A stretch of DNA of 24,795 nucleotides. It comes from Eubacterium sp. UBA4343 (GTDB taxonomy: Bacteria > Bacillota > Clostridia > Lachnospirales > Lachnospiraceae). This document shows, one piece after another, positions 1 to 5,903 of this stretch. The notes under the pieces are model-generated. The model saw only the letters and a list, made by a program, of their open reading frames with translations, searched no databases and was not told where the DNA came from. The stretch lies in the NCBI GenBank assembly GCA_002394235.1, contig DGTF01000080.1, positions 1 through 24,795 of the forward strand, written 5' to 3'. The translations under genes and the position numbers were made by a program. Positions within the stretch are counted from its first letter, which is position 1, and each line of letters opens with the position of its first letter.

Positions 1-5
1 ACACA

Positions 6-50
6 AAAGAAGGATCTTGGGTTTTGATAACCCTTGATCCTTCTTTGTTT
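6..50 (-). terminator. Terminator hairpin, possibly bidirectional, after the anti-sigma-like gene
   Basis: Positions 6-16 pair perfectly with 36-46 (11 bp). After a 2-nt mismatch, 19-23 pair with 29-33 around a 5-nt loop. Both flanks carry runs that would read as T on one strand or the other, so it could stop transcription both ways. It lies about 84 bp beyond the stop of the minus-strand gene ending at 130. A second short hairpin (AGCCC/GGGCT near 76-89) lies between them but has no T-run on the minus side. Confidence 0.6.
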
Positions 51-129
51 TTCAGGCTATGCTTTTTTCACAGCCCCTTCGGGCTTGTTCATTTTATTTT
101 GCTGCTCCAGTATCGGGCATTTTTCAGGT

Positions 130-1269
130 TCAATGTGCAACAGTGTACTTCACATCATTTACCGTGATGTAATCTACCTGGTTCACGTCCACCAGTCTGT
201 TCAGGTTCATCGTTATGACAGAGTAGTTTTCTCCAACGCCTCCTAACATGTAAGAAGTATTGTCGATATTGGTGTCTTTGTCATATACTTCATAAACCGA
301 TCCGTCTGTATAATGGATGGATACTTTCCCTAAATTTCCGGGATCGTATGCCTCTTCCTGTGAAAGCCCGAGACCTTTTCCGAGATCAATGCTGCAGCTG
401 ATCGGCGACAGTTCCAGATGCCCGCCTTCTTCAGAGGAATACGCAGTTACCGCAAGCGCTTTTGTGGCAGGAATGGATATTTGTTTTTCCTGAGGCTTTT
501 CATTTTCCGGAAGTGACAAAAGCGGGGTATCCGCATAATAGATATCCAGTTTCGGTTCTTCTCCATCCTCTACAGGATTTTCAAACACGCAGTAAGCATA
601 GCAATGCAGAAGGGTGTCGGTGGATTTCGCATGATCAATATAAATAAAGTCCGACGCATTATCGAACAGCAGCCGGATGGTGGCGTTGTCTGCACTCCTG
701 GCGCCCTTTGCCTCATTTGAGAGGCTGTCAAAATTATACACGGTGACGCCTGTACTGCATTCCAGTGTGAATTCCATCGTCATGGCATTTCTGTCACGGA
801 CAGCAGACAGGATCGTCAGCCTGTGGTCATTGATATCAACGGTTACCGGTTCGGTACTGGTCTGTTCGCCGATCAGACTGTCTGCTTTATCCGGATCAAC
901 CGGGACATAATTTCTTTCCGGATAGGTGATCTCAGTTTTTCCGCCTTTTCCATTGTCCGCCAGTTCTGTGTGAGATACCACGCTTTTTCTTCCGGCGTCG
1001 CCAAAAGCATTCCGGAAGAAATCCGCATGCTTGACAGAAGCGTATACACCGACCGGACATGCCATACATACAGCAATCACGGCTGCGGCAGTCCGGAAAG
1101 ACCATTTCCGGGTTCTTTTTCTCCGGTAATTTCGGATTGCCCTATTTCTGGCAGATTTATAACGTCTGGAAAAATGGTGTTTTTCCTGAATAGAGTCGAA
1201 TTCCTCTACCGTCCAGTCCGGAAAGGATTCTTCTGTATATTCTCCATTGGATAATAGATTGTTTTTCAT
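130..1269 (-). CDS. Membrane anti-sigma-like protein (DUF4179-like), partner of the ECF sigma factor
   Basis: About 379 residues. An acidic N-terminal stretch (residues 1-30) and a strongly basic one (about 35-57, rich in R and K) precede a single membrane segment at about 59-79 (AAAVIAVCMACPVGVYA). A large extracytoplasmic part of about 300 residues follows. This layout and the position directly after an ECF sigma gene match membrane anti-sigma or DUF4179-type proteins of Clostridia. I see no clear ZAS zinc motif, so the sigma-binding role is inferred from context. I chose the ATG at 1269, not the one at 1275: it leaves about 8 nt after the GGGAG ribosome site and makes an ATGA overlap with the sigma stop, which implies translational coupling. 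The outer part would sense an envelope signal that I cannot name. Confidence 0.7.
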   Translation of the reverse strand: MKNNLLSNGEYTEESFPDWTVEEFDSIQEKHHFSRRYKSARNRAIRNYRRKRTRKWSFRTAAAVIAVCMACPVGVYASVKHADFFRNAFGDAGRKSVVSHTELADNGKGGKTEITYPERNYVPVDPDKADSLIGEQTSTEPVTVDINDHRLTILSAVRDRNAMTMEFTLECSTGVTVYNFDSLSNEAKGARSADNATIRLLFDNASDFIYIDHAKSTDTLLHCYAYCVFENPVEDGEEPKLDIYYADTPLLSLPENEKPQEKQISIPATKALAVTAYSSEEGGHLELSPISCSIDLGKGLGLSQEEAYDPGNLGKVSIHYTDGSVYEVYDKDTNIDNTSYMLGGVGENYSVITMNLNRLVDVNQVDYITVNDVKYTVAH

Positions 1270-1799
1270 ATGCATCTTCTCCCTTCTCTGTTTCCTTCTC
1301 TTTGTTGTCTCAGTATCCGCAGAGCACGTTCCTGCCTTTTTCTTACTGCAGACTCACTGATTTTCAAAATTACCGCGGTCTCCGATATGCTTTTTTCATT
1401 CACATACCGCTCATACATCACGTCATAGTATATGGACGGCAGACCCTGAATGATACTTTCGGTGTTACTTTCAGGATGCGTCTGGGGTTCCGGGTGCGCC
1501 TCTGCATGCAGCATCGCCGGATCTTCTGTGAGCAGCATTTTGGAACCCGCCCTCTGGTTTTTTCGATAAATATCAATCGCGGCGCTTCGTGTCACGGAAA
1601 TCACAAGCCTCTTCGATGTATCAGATTCCGGATCTTCGATTCTGTAATTATGTTCCAGCAGTCTGACAAACGCATCCATCACGGCGTCCTCCGCCTGAAA
1701 ACTGTTGTGCAGGATCGCATAGGCGATATGATACATCTTCTGCTCATACAGCCGGAACAGAGAAATGATATCATCAAAGTCATCCTTGCTAGCTGTCAT
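1266..1799 (-). CDS. RNA polymerase sigma factor, ECF subfamily (sigma-70 family)
   Basis: A 177-residue protein of usual ECF length. Region 2 lies at about residues 10-65 (core YHIAYAILHNSFQAEDAVMDAF, conserved in Firmicute ECF factors). Region 4 covers about 110-165, with a helix-turn-helix at KSISETAVILKISESAVRKR. The linker (about 90-112) is rich in His, Pro and Glu. A good ribosome site (AGAGAGGTG) lies just upstream of the ATG at 1799. The downstream anti-sigma-like gene overlaps by 4 bp, so the two form a classic sigma/anti-sigma pair. The expected role is to direct RNA polymerase to a small regulon, often envelope stress or antimicrobial resistance, including its own promoter. The specific stimulus cannot be read from the sequence. 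Confidence 0.9.
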   Translation of the reverse strand: MTASKDDFDDIISLFRLYEQKMYHIAYAILHNSFQAEDAVMDAFVRLLEHNYRIEDPESDTSKRLVISVTRSAAIDIYRKNQRAGSKMLLTEDPAMLHAEAHPEPQTHPESNTESIIQGLPSIYYDVMYERYVNEKSISETAVILKISESAVRKRQERALRILRQQREGNREGRRCI

Positions 1800-1842
1800 T
1801 TTTTCACCTCTCTTCGCTCGGAATTAGAACGTTCTGACAACT

Positions 1843-1871
1843 ATAACGTATCAGGCACGCATTTTGTGACA
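1843..1871 (-). promoter_or_regulatory. Candidate autoregulated ECF promoter
   Basis: On the minus strand TGTCAC (1866-1871) is separated by 17 bp from CGTTAT (1843-1848), resembling the TGxAAC/CGT elements of ECF promoters. It lies about 45 bp upstream of the sigma start. A perfect 10-bp palindrome, AGAACGTTCT (1826-1835), sits between promoter and gene. This is a motif match only. Confidence 0.3.
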
Positions 1872-1977
1872 AAGACTGGCAGATTATCAGGACATCTTTG
1901 CCCGATATTTTAATTATAGGAAAGAAGTACGGGAGAACAAACAGAAAAAGGAGATCAAATAGTATGGTTTCTTATAC

Positions 1978-2004
1978 AAAGAAAGTGCCGCGGAAAACGG
2001 CACT
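1978..2004 (-). terminator. Rho-independent terminator of the M20 amidohydrolase gene
   Basis: A 7-bp stem pairs 1984-1990 with 1998-2004 (AGTGCCG/CGGCACT) around a 7-nt loop. On the minus strand it is followed by TTTCTTTG. It begins 16 bp past the M20 stop codon. Confidence 0.7.
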
Positions 2005-2019
2005 CATCCATTACTATTT

Positions 2020-3138
2020 TCACGTTTTGCTTTCAGCCAGTTTCAGAAAAACAGTTGCGGCTGTCGGCAGAATGTGATCGTTAAAATCATACGCAGGCTG
2101 GTGCGGCATAGGCCAGTTGGTGCCGTTTCCGACGTAGAACATAGCGCCGGGGCGGATTTTCGTGTACCATCCGAAATCTTCCGATGGTCTCCATGGCTGC
2201 TTCATGTTTACGCAGGAGTAGCCGGCTTTCACCGCTGCCCTGCGGACCTTCTCTGCGCAGCGGGGATGATTGATCGTGGCGGGGAAGGGATCAAATTCTT
2301 CAAACGAGACTGTCAGCCCATATTGATCTGCCAGTTTTTCTGCCTGTGTGCGCAAAGTGAGATCCATATTTTCCAGGACATCATCTGCTTCTGCTCTCAG
2401 TGTAAAAGCAATTTCACCTTGTCCCGGAGAAATGCCAAAATCCCGGCTGCCTTCCCGTATGCTGACGACTGTGCAGAGGCACGAAGAGGATTCTTTATTG
2501 ATTTTTTCCGCATAGAGAGCCATAGAACCAAGTGCAGAAGCCGGGTTGCGGCCATTTTCGGGAGTTCCGGCATGAGCACTTTCACCGGTAAACTGCACCA
2601 ACAGACCTTTGGAGGCACATTGCGTCAGGCGGTCACGAACCATCACGGCATTTTCCGGATAACCGCTCAGGTTATGAAAAGCATATACTTCACTGATATT
2701 TGTCTCGCTTATGAAATCTGCACAGATTTTTCCTCCCTGGCCGGTTTCTTCCGCAGACTGGAAAATCAGATACACAGGACGGCGGACAGCCATATCCTGT
2801 TCCAGAAGTACGGCCACAGCTGCCAATACAGCACAATGCCCGTCGTGTCCGCATTTATGTGCGATATTGGGTTTGGCCGATCCATAGGGCAGGGAAATAG
2901 TTTCTGGTATGGGAAGGGCATCCATATCCGCGCGGAAGGCGATTGGTGATGCTCCATTATTTAATTTTGGTTCATACAGGGCATAGAACCAGGTTCCTTT
3001 ATCCCTGATTTTCAGATGTGTGTTCATACAGATAAAGCTTTTCAGACATTCTTTCGTTTGAAACTCCTGCCCCGATAATTCCGGATATTTATGCAGTTTA
3101 TGTCGAAGAGCTGTAATTGTTTTCCATAAGTCATCCAT
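2020..3138 (-). CDS. M20 family metallopeptidase / amidohydrolase
   Basis: A 372-residue cytosolic enzyme with the motifs of the M20D (hippurate/IAA-amino-acid hydrolase-like) group, which cleaves N-acyl amino acids or aminoacyl conjugates using two metal ions. Visible motifs are RADMDALP (69-76), KCGHDGH (95-101, with the metal ligand Cys96 and His98), FQSAEET (126-132, catalytic and ligand glutamates), a His at 155, the dimerisation-domain motif GESAHAGTPENGRNP, and a C-terminal PHQPAYDFND carrying the last histidine ligand. The family average is about 380-400 residues, so the protein is full length. No signal peptide is present. The ribosome site is modest (AGGGA about 10 nt upstream). The gene stands alone between its own terminator and an intergenic region, and the substrate cannot be predicted. 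Confidence 0.9.
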   Translation of the reverse strand: MDDLWKTITALRHKLHKYPELSGQEFQTKECLKSFICMNTHLKIRDKGTWFYALYEPKLNNGASPIAFRADMDALPIPETISLPYGSAKPNIAHKCGHDGHCAVLAAVAVLLEQDMAVRRPVYLIFQSAEETGQGGKICADFISETNISEVYAFHNLSGYPENAVMVRDRLTQCASKGLLVQFTGESAHAGTPENGRNPASALGSMALYAEKINKESSSCLCTVVSIREGSRDFGISPGQGEIAFTLRAEADDVLENMDLTLRTQAEKLADQYGLTVSFEEFDPFPATINHPRCAEKVRRAAVKAGYSCVNMKQPWRPSEDFGWYTKIRPGAMFYVGNGTNWPMPHQPAYDFNDHILPTAATVFLKLAESKT

Positions 3139-3232
3139 GTTATGTTTCCCTATCTTGTTTTTTATTACCGTTTAAGCTGGATTCTCCCGAAGAAAGAATG
3201 TACCTATATCTACTAAACAGCAGATAAATGTA

Positions 3233-3248
3233 CTCCTGTTTACAGGAG
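3233..3248. promoter_or_regulatory. Inverted repeat upstream of the M20 gene, possible operator
   Basis: CTCCTGT and ACAGGAG form a 7-bp inverted repeat with a 2-bp centre, about 95 bp upstream of the M20 start. There is no T-run, so it is not a terminator. Operator function is a guess. Nothing else definite is seen between 3139 and 3337. Confidence 0.25.
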
Positions 3249-3337
3249 AAAGTATGTTGAAAAAGGCTTTTTTAATTATTATAGGATGATTTTCGGTTTT
3301 AGCCAATGAGGATTAAGATTCACCTGCCTATAACCTT

Positions 3338-3682
3338 ATGGGTAGAATATTTCTTTCAGCTCCGGTTATAGAATACCGCGCCGAAAAAAGTCACGGAGCC
3401 TGGTCCGTGCAGATACCGGATCCCTGCCTTTTGGAGTTCCTGTTCCTGGGGGCAAATATCGACGCTGTCCAGGTTGCCGGCAAATTTGGAATCAAGGCAA
3501 ACCGTGCTGTCCGGTATGAACACGATGAGGTCGGTACGAGACTCAATTACGAAGTCATGTCAAAGGCGGTCAGCTATGCCAGGAGCGCCCCTTCCGCAGC
3601 AGATATGGAATGTACCCTTGATGAGGAAGGGCTGCTTGCACCAATCCGTGAAGATTATAAGCGGAGACACAAACGGTAATGC
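3338..3682 (+). CDS. Hypothetical protein, possible gene remnant
   Basis: An ORF of 113-114 codons that I do not recognise. It encodes a soluble protein with no membrane segment, ending in a basic tail (KRRHKR). The first ATG is at 3338, with an in-frame stop about 20 bp further upstream, and there is no recognisable ribosome binding site before it. Codon use looks like that of neighbouring real genes, which argues that it is or was coding. A 107-bp inverted-repeat element follows within 100 bp, so it may be a fragment left by a mobile-element event. No function is proposed. Confidence 0.35.
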
Positions 3683-3774
3683 GCACAGTTTGTTGACAGA
3701 GCGGAACCTGACCGGCAGACCCGTTGATGATATGGAGAACTATAAACATAAACTTCCCACCGTGGAAAGTTCAG

Positions 3775-3881
3775 TTGAAAACTCAATCGTTTAGCCGATA
3801 AAAAAGGCATAAGTCCTTTGTCTTTGATATAATAGGGTCAGAAAATGAGTCATTCTCCCGGTTAAACGGTTGAGTTTTCAA
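3775..3881. mobile_element. 107-bp inverted-repeat element (MITE-like or insertion-sequence remnant)
   Basis: The ends 3775-3797 and 3859-3881 are inverted copies matching at 21 of 23 positions (outer part TTGAAAACTCAA). Both mismatches would be G-U pairs in RNA. The 61-bp centre contains an extended -10 promoter element, TGATATAAT (3825-3833), pointing toward the hydrolase gene. There is no coding capacity. No clear target-site duplication is visible. It could equally be a structured leader for the downstream gene. The mobile origin is inferred from the terminal-repeat layout. Confidence 0.45.
3825..3833 (+). promoter_or_regulatory. Extended -10 promoter inside the inverted-repeat element
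   Basis: TGATATAAT matches the extended -10 consensus (TGnTATAAT) exactly. No good -35 is seen at the expected distance. It points toward the MBL-fold hydrolase start about 118 bp downstream, so the element may supply that gene's promoter. Confidence 0.45.
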
Positions 3882-3950
3882 GAAATACGCCCACTTTTCA
3901 TGTTGGGAGTTTAAAGTTAACTGTATTGAAGCAGACAAGGAGTACGAGAT

Positions 3951-4730
3951 ATGCACGAAATCTATCAGGCAGGCAGACATGTTCTTCATATTCAGGAAAC
4001 AGACGGCACGTTTTTCAGCATCATACACGGAGACAAGCTCGCGATCATCTCAGATACTGCCTACGGGATCGGCGACAACCGTGGTTTTATCGAAGCTCAT
4101 ATAAATACCCCCTACATCGTTATCAATACCCATGGCCATGCGGATCACGTGCAGGGAGACTGGCAGTTTGACGAAGCCTGGATGCATCCGGCGGACCAGC
4201 CGGCCTATCAAAGAGCCTGCAGCAGGATACAGAGGATCTCCACCTTTTACCAGTATGCAGCGTCCTGCGGCGTACCCAGGGAACGGAAGGACGCCTATAT
4301 CGCCGCGCCACGCACCGTCATCCATCCTCTGCAGGGCAACGAACGCTTTGATCTGGGCGGCGTCCATGTCTCTGTTCACCATTTTCCCGGACATACCAGA
4401 GGTGAGATCGGGCTGCTCGTGGAAGAGGACCGGCTGCTCCTCTCAGGCGATTCTTTCAGTGACGACTGCTTCATGTTCTGGGATAATCATGACACCATGG
4501 AAGCTCTGCAGGAATCCCTGAAAAAGGCTCTTCACCTTCCCTTTGATACATACCTCGGAAGTCATACGACGAAAGCTCTTCCCAGAGAATTTCTCTCCAC
4601 CGTGCTCGAAAACGCCGAGAAACAGGAGATTGTTCCAGGATCCGAAGAGGTCATTCTCGGTGTAAAAACGCTCACCATTCAGGCAGAAGGACCGTTCGGC
4701 ATCTCAAAAATCCGGATTCCGGACGTCTGA
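3951..4730 (+). CDS. MBL-fold metallo-hydrolase
   Basis: A 259-residue cytosolic protein of the metallo-beta-lactamase fold. All the metal-binding residues of the hydrolase subgroup can be placed: HGHADH (His61, His63, Asp65, His66), PGHTRG (His148), SGDSF (Asp167) and GSHTTKAL (His205). These bind a pair of Zn or Fe ions. Glyoxalase-II-like and other small thioester or phosphoester hydrolases share this set, and nothing fixes the substrate. The start ATG follows a good AAGGAG site with 8 nt spacing. It is a single-gene unit: the next gene lies beyond a hairpin terminator, and transcription may begin inside the inverted-repeat element upstream. Confidence 0.88.
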   Translation: MHEIYQAGRHVLHIQETDGTFFSIIHGDKLAIISDTAYGIGDNRGFIEAHINTPYIVINTHGHADHVQGDWQFDEAWMHPADQPAYQRACSRIQRISTFYQYAASCGVPRERKDAYIAAPRTVIHPLQGNERFDLGGVHVSVHHFPGHTRGEIGLLVEEDRLLLSGDSFSDDCFMFWDNHDTMEALQESLKKALHLPFDTYLGSHTTKALPREFLSTVLENAEKQEIVPGSEEVILGVKTLTIQAEGPFGISKIRIPDV

Positions 4731-4792
4731 CAGCAGCCGGCCCTGCATGAACGCTGACAAATTCCTCTAAATCCATTGATTCCTTCGGCCTT

Positions 4793-4960
4793 CTAAGGAC
4801 ATCTCTCTGTAACCATTATCTTATCCAAAAGGATAAGAATATTTTTTCCTGAACCCGGTCTTCGGAAACGGCCGGGTTGAATAATACGTTCGAATTCGCA
4901 TTTACATAATTGTATATTTTGCTGCCCATTGTGCGTATTTTTGCATTTGCTATCTGTCAT
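4793..4960 (-). CDS. Possible 55-residue cysteine-containing peptide (weak)
   Basis: A minus-strand ORF with a plausible ribosome site (AAGGATG, about 8 nt before the ATG at 4960) encodes a small, basic peptide with four cysteines, including a CKC motif, and no membrane segment. I do not recognise it. Against it, the ORF runs through the terminator hairpin of the opposite-strand hydrolase and no good promoter is seen. It is listed because it is the only coding candidate in the 333-bp gap 4731-5063. Confidence 0.2.
   Translation of the reverse strand: MTDSKCKNTHNGQQNIQLCKCEFERIIQPGRFRRPGSGKNILILLDKIMVTERCP
4819..4847 (+). terminator. Rho-independent terminator after the MBL-fold hydrolase gene
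   Basis: CTTATCC (4820-4826) pairs with GGATAAG (4831-4837) around AAAA, followed by a six-T run at 4842-4847. It lies about 90 bp after the hydrolase stop. A second hairpin without a T-run (AACCCGG/CCGGGTT, 4852-4878) follows. Confidence 0.7.
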
Positions 4961-5063
4961 AATAAAATCATCCTTAATCACGAAGAGACATCAATATCTG
5001 TCTTTTCATCTCTTCATTCATAATTCTTTTCAAATGATGACATTTACGATAAGGAGGATTTTT

Positions 5064-5189
5064 ATGAAAGGTTATTCAATCAGCGATGGCTTTATGGGAT
5101 ATGTTGACGGTGGGTATATGCTTTTTGCGTGTGAATCCGAGTATATAGATTATATTGAAGAGGAAGACGAGGAATCCTCTCTCAGCTGA
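5064..5189 (+). CDS. Small acidic protein, 41 residues, function unknown
   Basis: It starts at an ATG placed 6 nt after a near-perfect AAGGAGG (5051-5057), the strongest ribosome site in this part of the window, so the short ORF is very likely translated. The N-terminal half is rich in Gly, Tyr and aromatic residues (SDGFMGYVDGGYMLFA). The C-terminal half is strongly acidic (about nine Glu/Asp in the last 16 residues). One cysteine is present. There is no signal peptide or membrane segment. It resembles short uncharacterised proteins I associate with Lachnospiraceae, but that is an impression. It stands alone, ahead of the DUF6465 gene. Confidence 0.6.
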   Translation: MKGYSISDGFMGYVDGGYMLFACESEYIDYIEEEDEESSLS

Positions 5190-5272
5190 ACCGCCTGTTT
5201 TCATCCACTCATTCCACAAGCTCTCTGACATTTGTTCAGTGTGCACATAGTATCCTGCAAAATTCGGGAAAA

Positions 5273-5286
5273 TAATGTATACATTA
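5273..5286. promoter_or_regulatory. 14-bp perfect palindrome upstream of the DUF6465 gene
   Basis: TAATGTATACATTA reads identically on both strands. It lies about 140 bp before the DUF6465 start in an A+T-rich leader. It is a candidate binding site for a dimeric regulator, with no further evidence. Confidence 0.25.
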
Positions 5287-5340
5287 CGAACATATTTGTG
5301 TTACACTTTCCAATGTAATGGTCTACTAAAGTTATATATA

Positions 5341-5374
5341 CCATATCATTTAAGATATTCTGCATATGATATGG
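5341..5374 (+). promoter_or_regulatory. 9-bp inverted repeat in the DUF6465 leader
   Basis: CCATATCAT (5341-5349) pairs with ATGATATGG (5366-5374) across a 16-nt loop, ending about 40 bp upstream of the gene. It may be a leader hairpin or an operator. It has no T-run, so terminator function is unlikely. Confidence 0.3.
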
Positions 5375-5415
5375 CATCAACTGTATACCGAAATAAGTGA
5401 AAGAGGTAAATGAAA

Positions 5416-5613
5416 ATGGCAGTTAGAAAAAGCACAGTTAAGGCAGATGTAATTCTTCAGTACGGCGGCAGACAGTATACCGAAAAGGATATCATCGACA
5501 GAGTAAAGGCAGCCGCTCCCAAGGCGAAGGATCTCACCATCTATGTAAAGCCCGAGGAAAACCGCGCTTACTACGTTGCGGACGGAGATGCCGATAACTT
5601 TGTAGAACTTTGA
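5416..5613 (+). CDS. DUF6465 family protein
   Basis: A 65-residue protein. The sequence VKADVILQYGGRQYT, a central helix rich in Ala and Lys, and the C-terminal LTIYVKPEENRAYYV are characteristic of DUF6465, a short uncharacterised family common in Clostridia. The family's role is unknown. I chose the second ATG (5416), which leaves 9 nt after the AGAGG ribosome site, while the ATG at 5410 would leave only 3. Many lysines and no hydrophobic segment indicate a small cytosolic protein. It forms its own transcription unit, with a hairpin terminator close behind. Confidence 0.8.
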   Translation: MAVRKSTVKADVILQYGGRQYTEKDIIDRVKAAAPKAKDLTIYVKPEENRAYYVADGDADNFVEL

Positions 5614-5659
5614 TCGGACATATCAACGTCCCGGATTTTTCACAGAAGTTCCCGAAGGC

Positions 5660-5695
5660 AGCCGGATCCCTTACAGGGGTGCGGCTTTCTTTTTT
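5660..5695 (+). terminator. Rho-independent terminator after the DUF6465 gene
   Basis: AGCCG (5660-5664) pairs with CGGCT (5682-5686). An inner CCC/GGG pairing and a short loop complete the hairpin, which is followed by TTTCTTTTTT. Confidence 0.8.
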
Positions 5696-5714
5696 GCCGA
5701 CGCACAGCATCGAA

Positions 5715-5726
5715 TTGTGATAAAAT
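5715..5726 (+). promoter_or_regulatory. Candidate promoter (extended -10) of the peptide-dipeptidase operon
   Basis: TGTGATAAAAT contains TG-A-TAAAAT, an extended -10 one base from consensus, about 40 bp before the small basic gene. No clear -35 is seen. Confidence 0.4.
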
Positions 5727-5762
5727 ACACATCAGATCATAGATAAGAAAGAAGGTTATACA

Positions 5763-5870
5763 ATGAGTAAGCTTGGTGGAAAGAACAAAGACAGCAAGAA
5801 GGCAGCAGAGAAGAAGATGAAGCAGCAGCTTGCAGCTCTGGCGCGCAAAAACGCGAAGAAGAAGAAATAA
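5763..5870 (+). CDS. Lysine-rich 35-residue small protein
   Basis: Too short for ordinary gene calling, but well supported: an AAGG ribosome site lies 8 nt before the ATG, a promoter-like element precedes it, and an annotated-type gene follows 33 bp later. The sequence starts MSKLGGKNKD. About 14 of its 35 residues are Lys or Arg, it ends in AKKKK, and it has a short amphipathic alanine/glutamine core. Such a peptide could bind nucleic acid or the ribosome, but this is only a guess from composition. It appears to be co-transcribed with the C69 dipeptidase. Confidence 0.55.
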   Translation: MSKLGGKNKDSKKAAEKKMKQQLAALARKNAKKKK

Positions 5871-5903
5871 TGATCCCTGAAGCAGACAGAAAGGAATAAT
5901 AAG

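Noticed and set aside
1302..1913. 203-codon plus-strand open frame opposite the sigma gene
   Set aside because: Lies opposite the ECF sigma factor and its promoter region, with no ribosome site.
1964..2077. 37-codon plus-strand ORF after an AAAAGGAG site
   Set aside because: Despite the ribosome-like site it reads through the M20 terminator hairpin and the end of the M20 gene on the other strand, and the peptide has no recognisable feature.
3219..3238. Sequence CAGATAAATGTACTC compared with the iteron
   Set aside because: It shares the CAGATAA start and GTACT end but lacks the CGAAAAA core and is 4.3 kb from the array, so it is probably coincidence.
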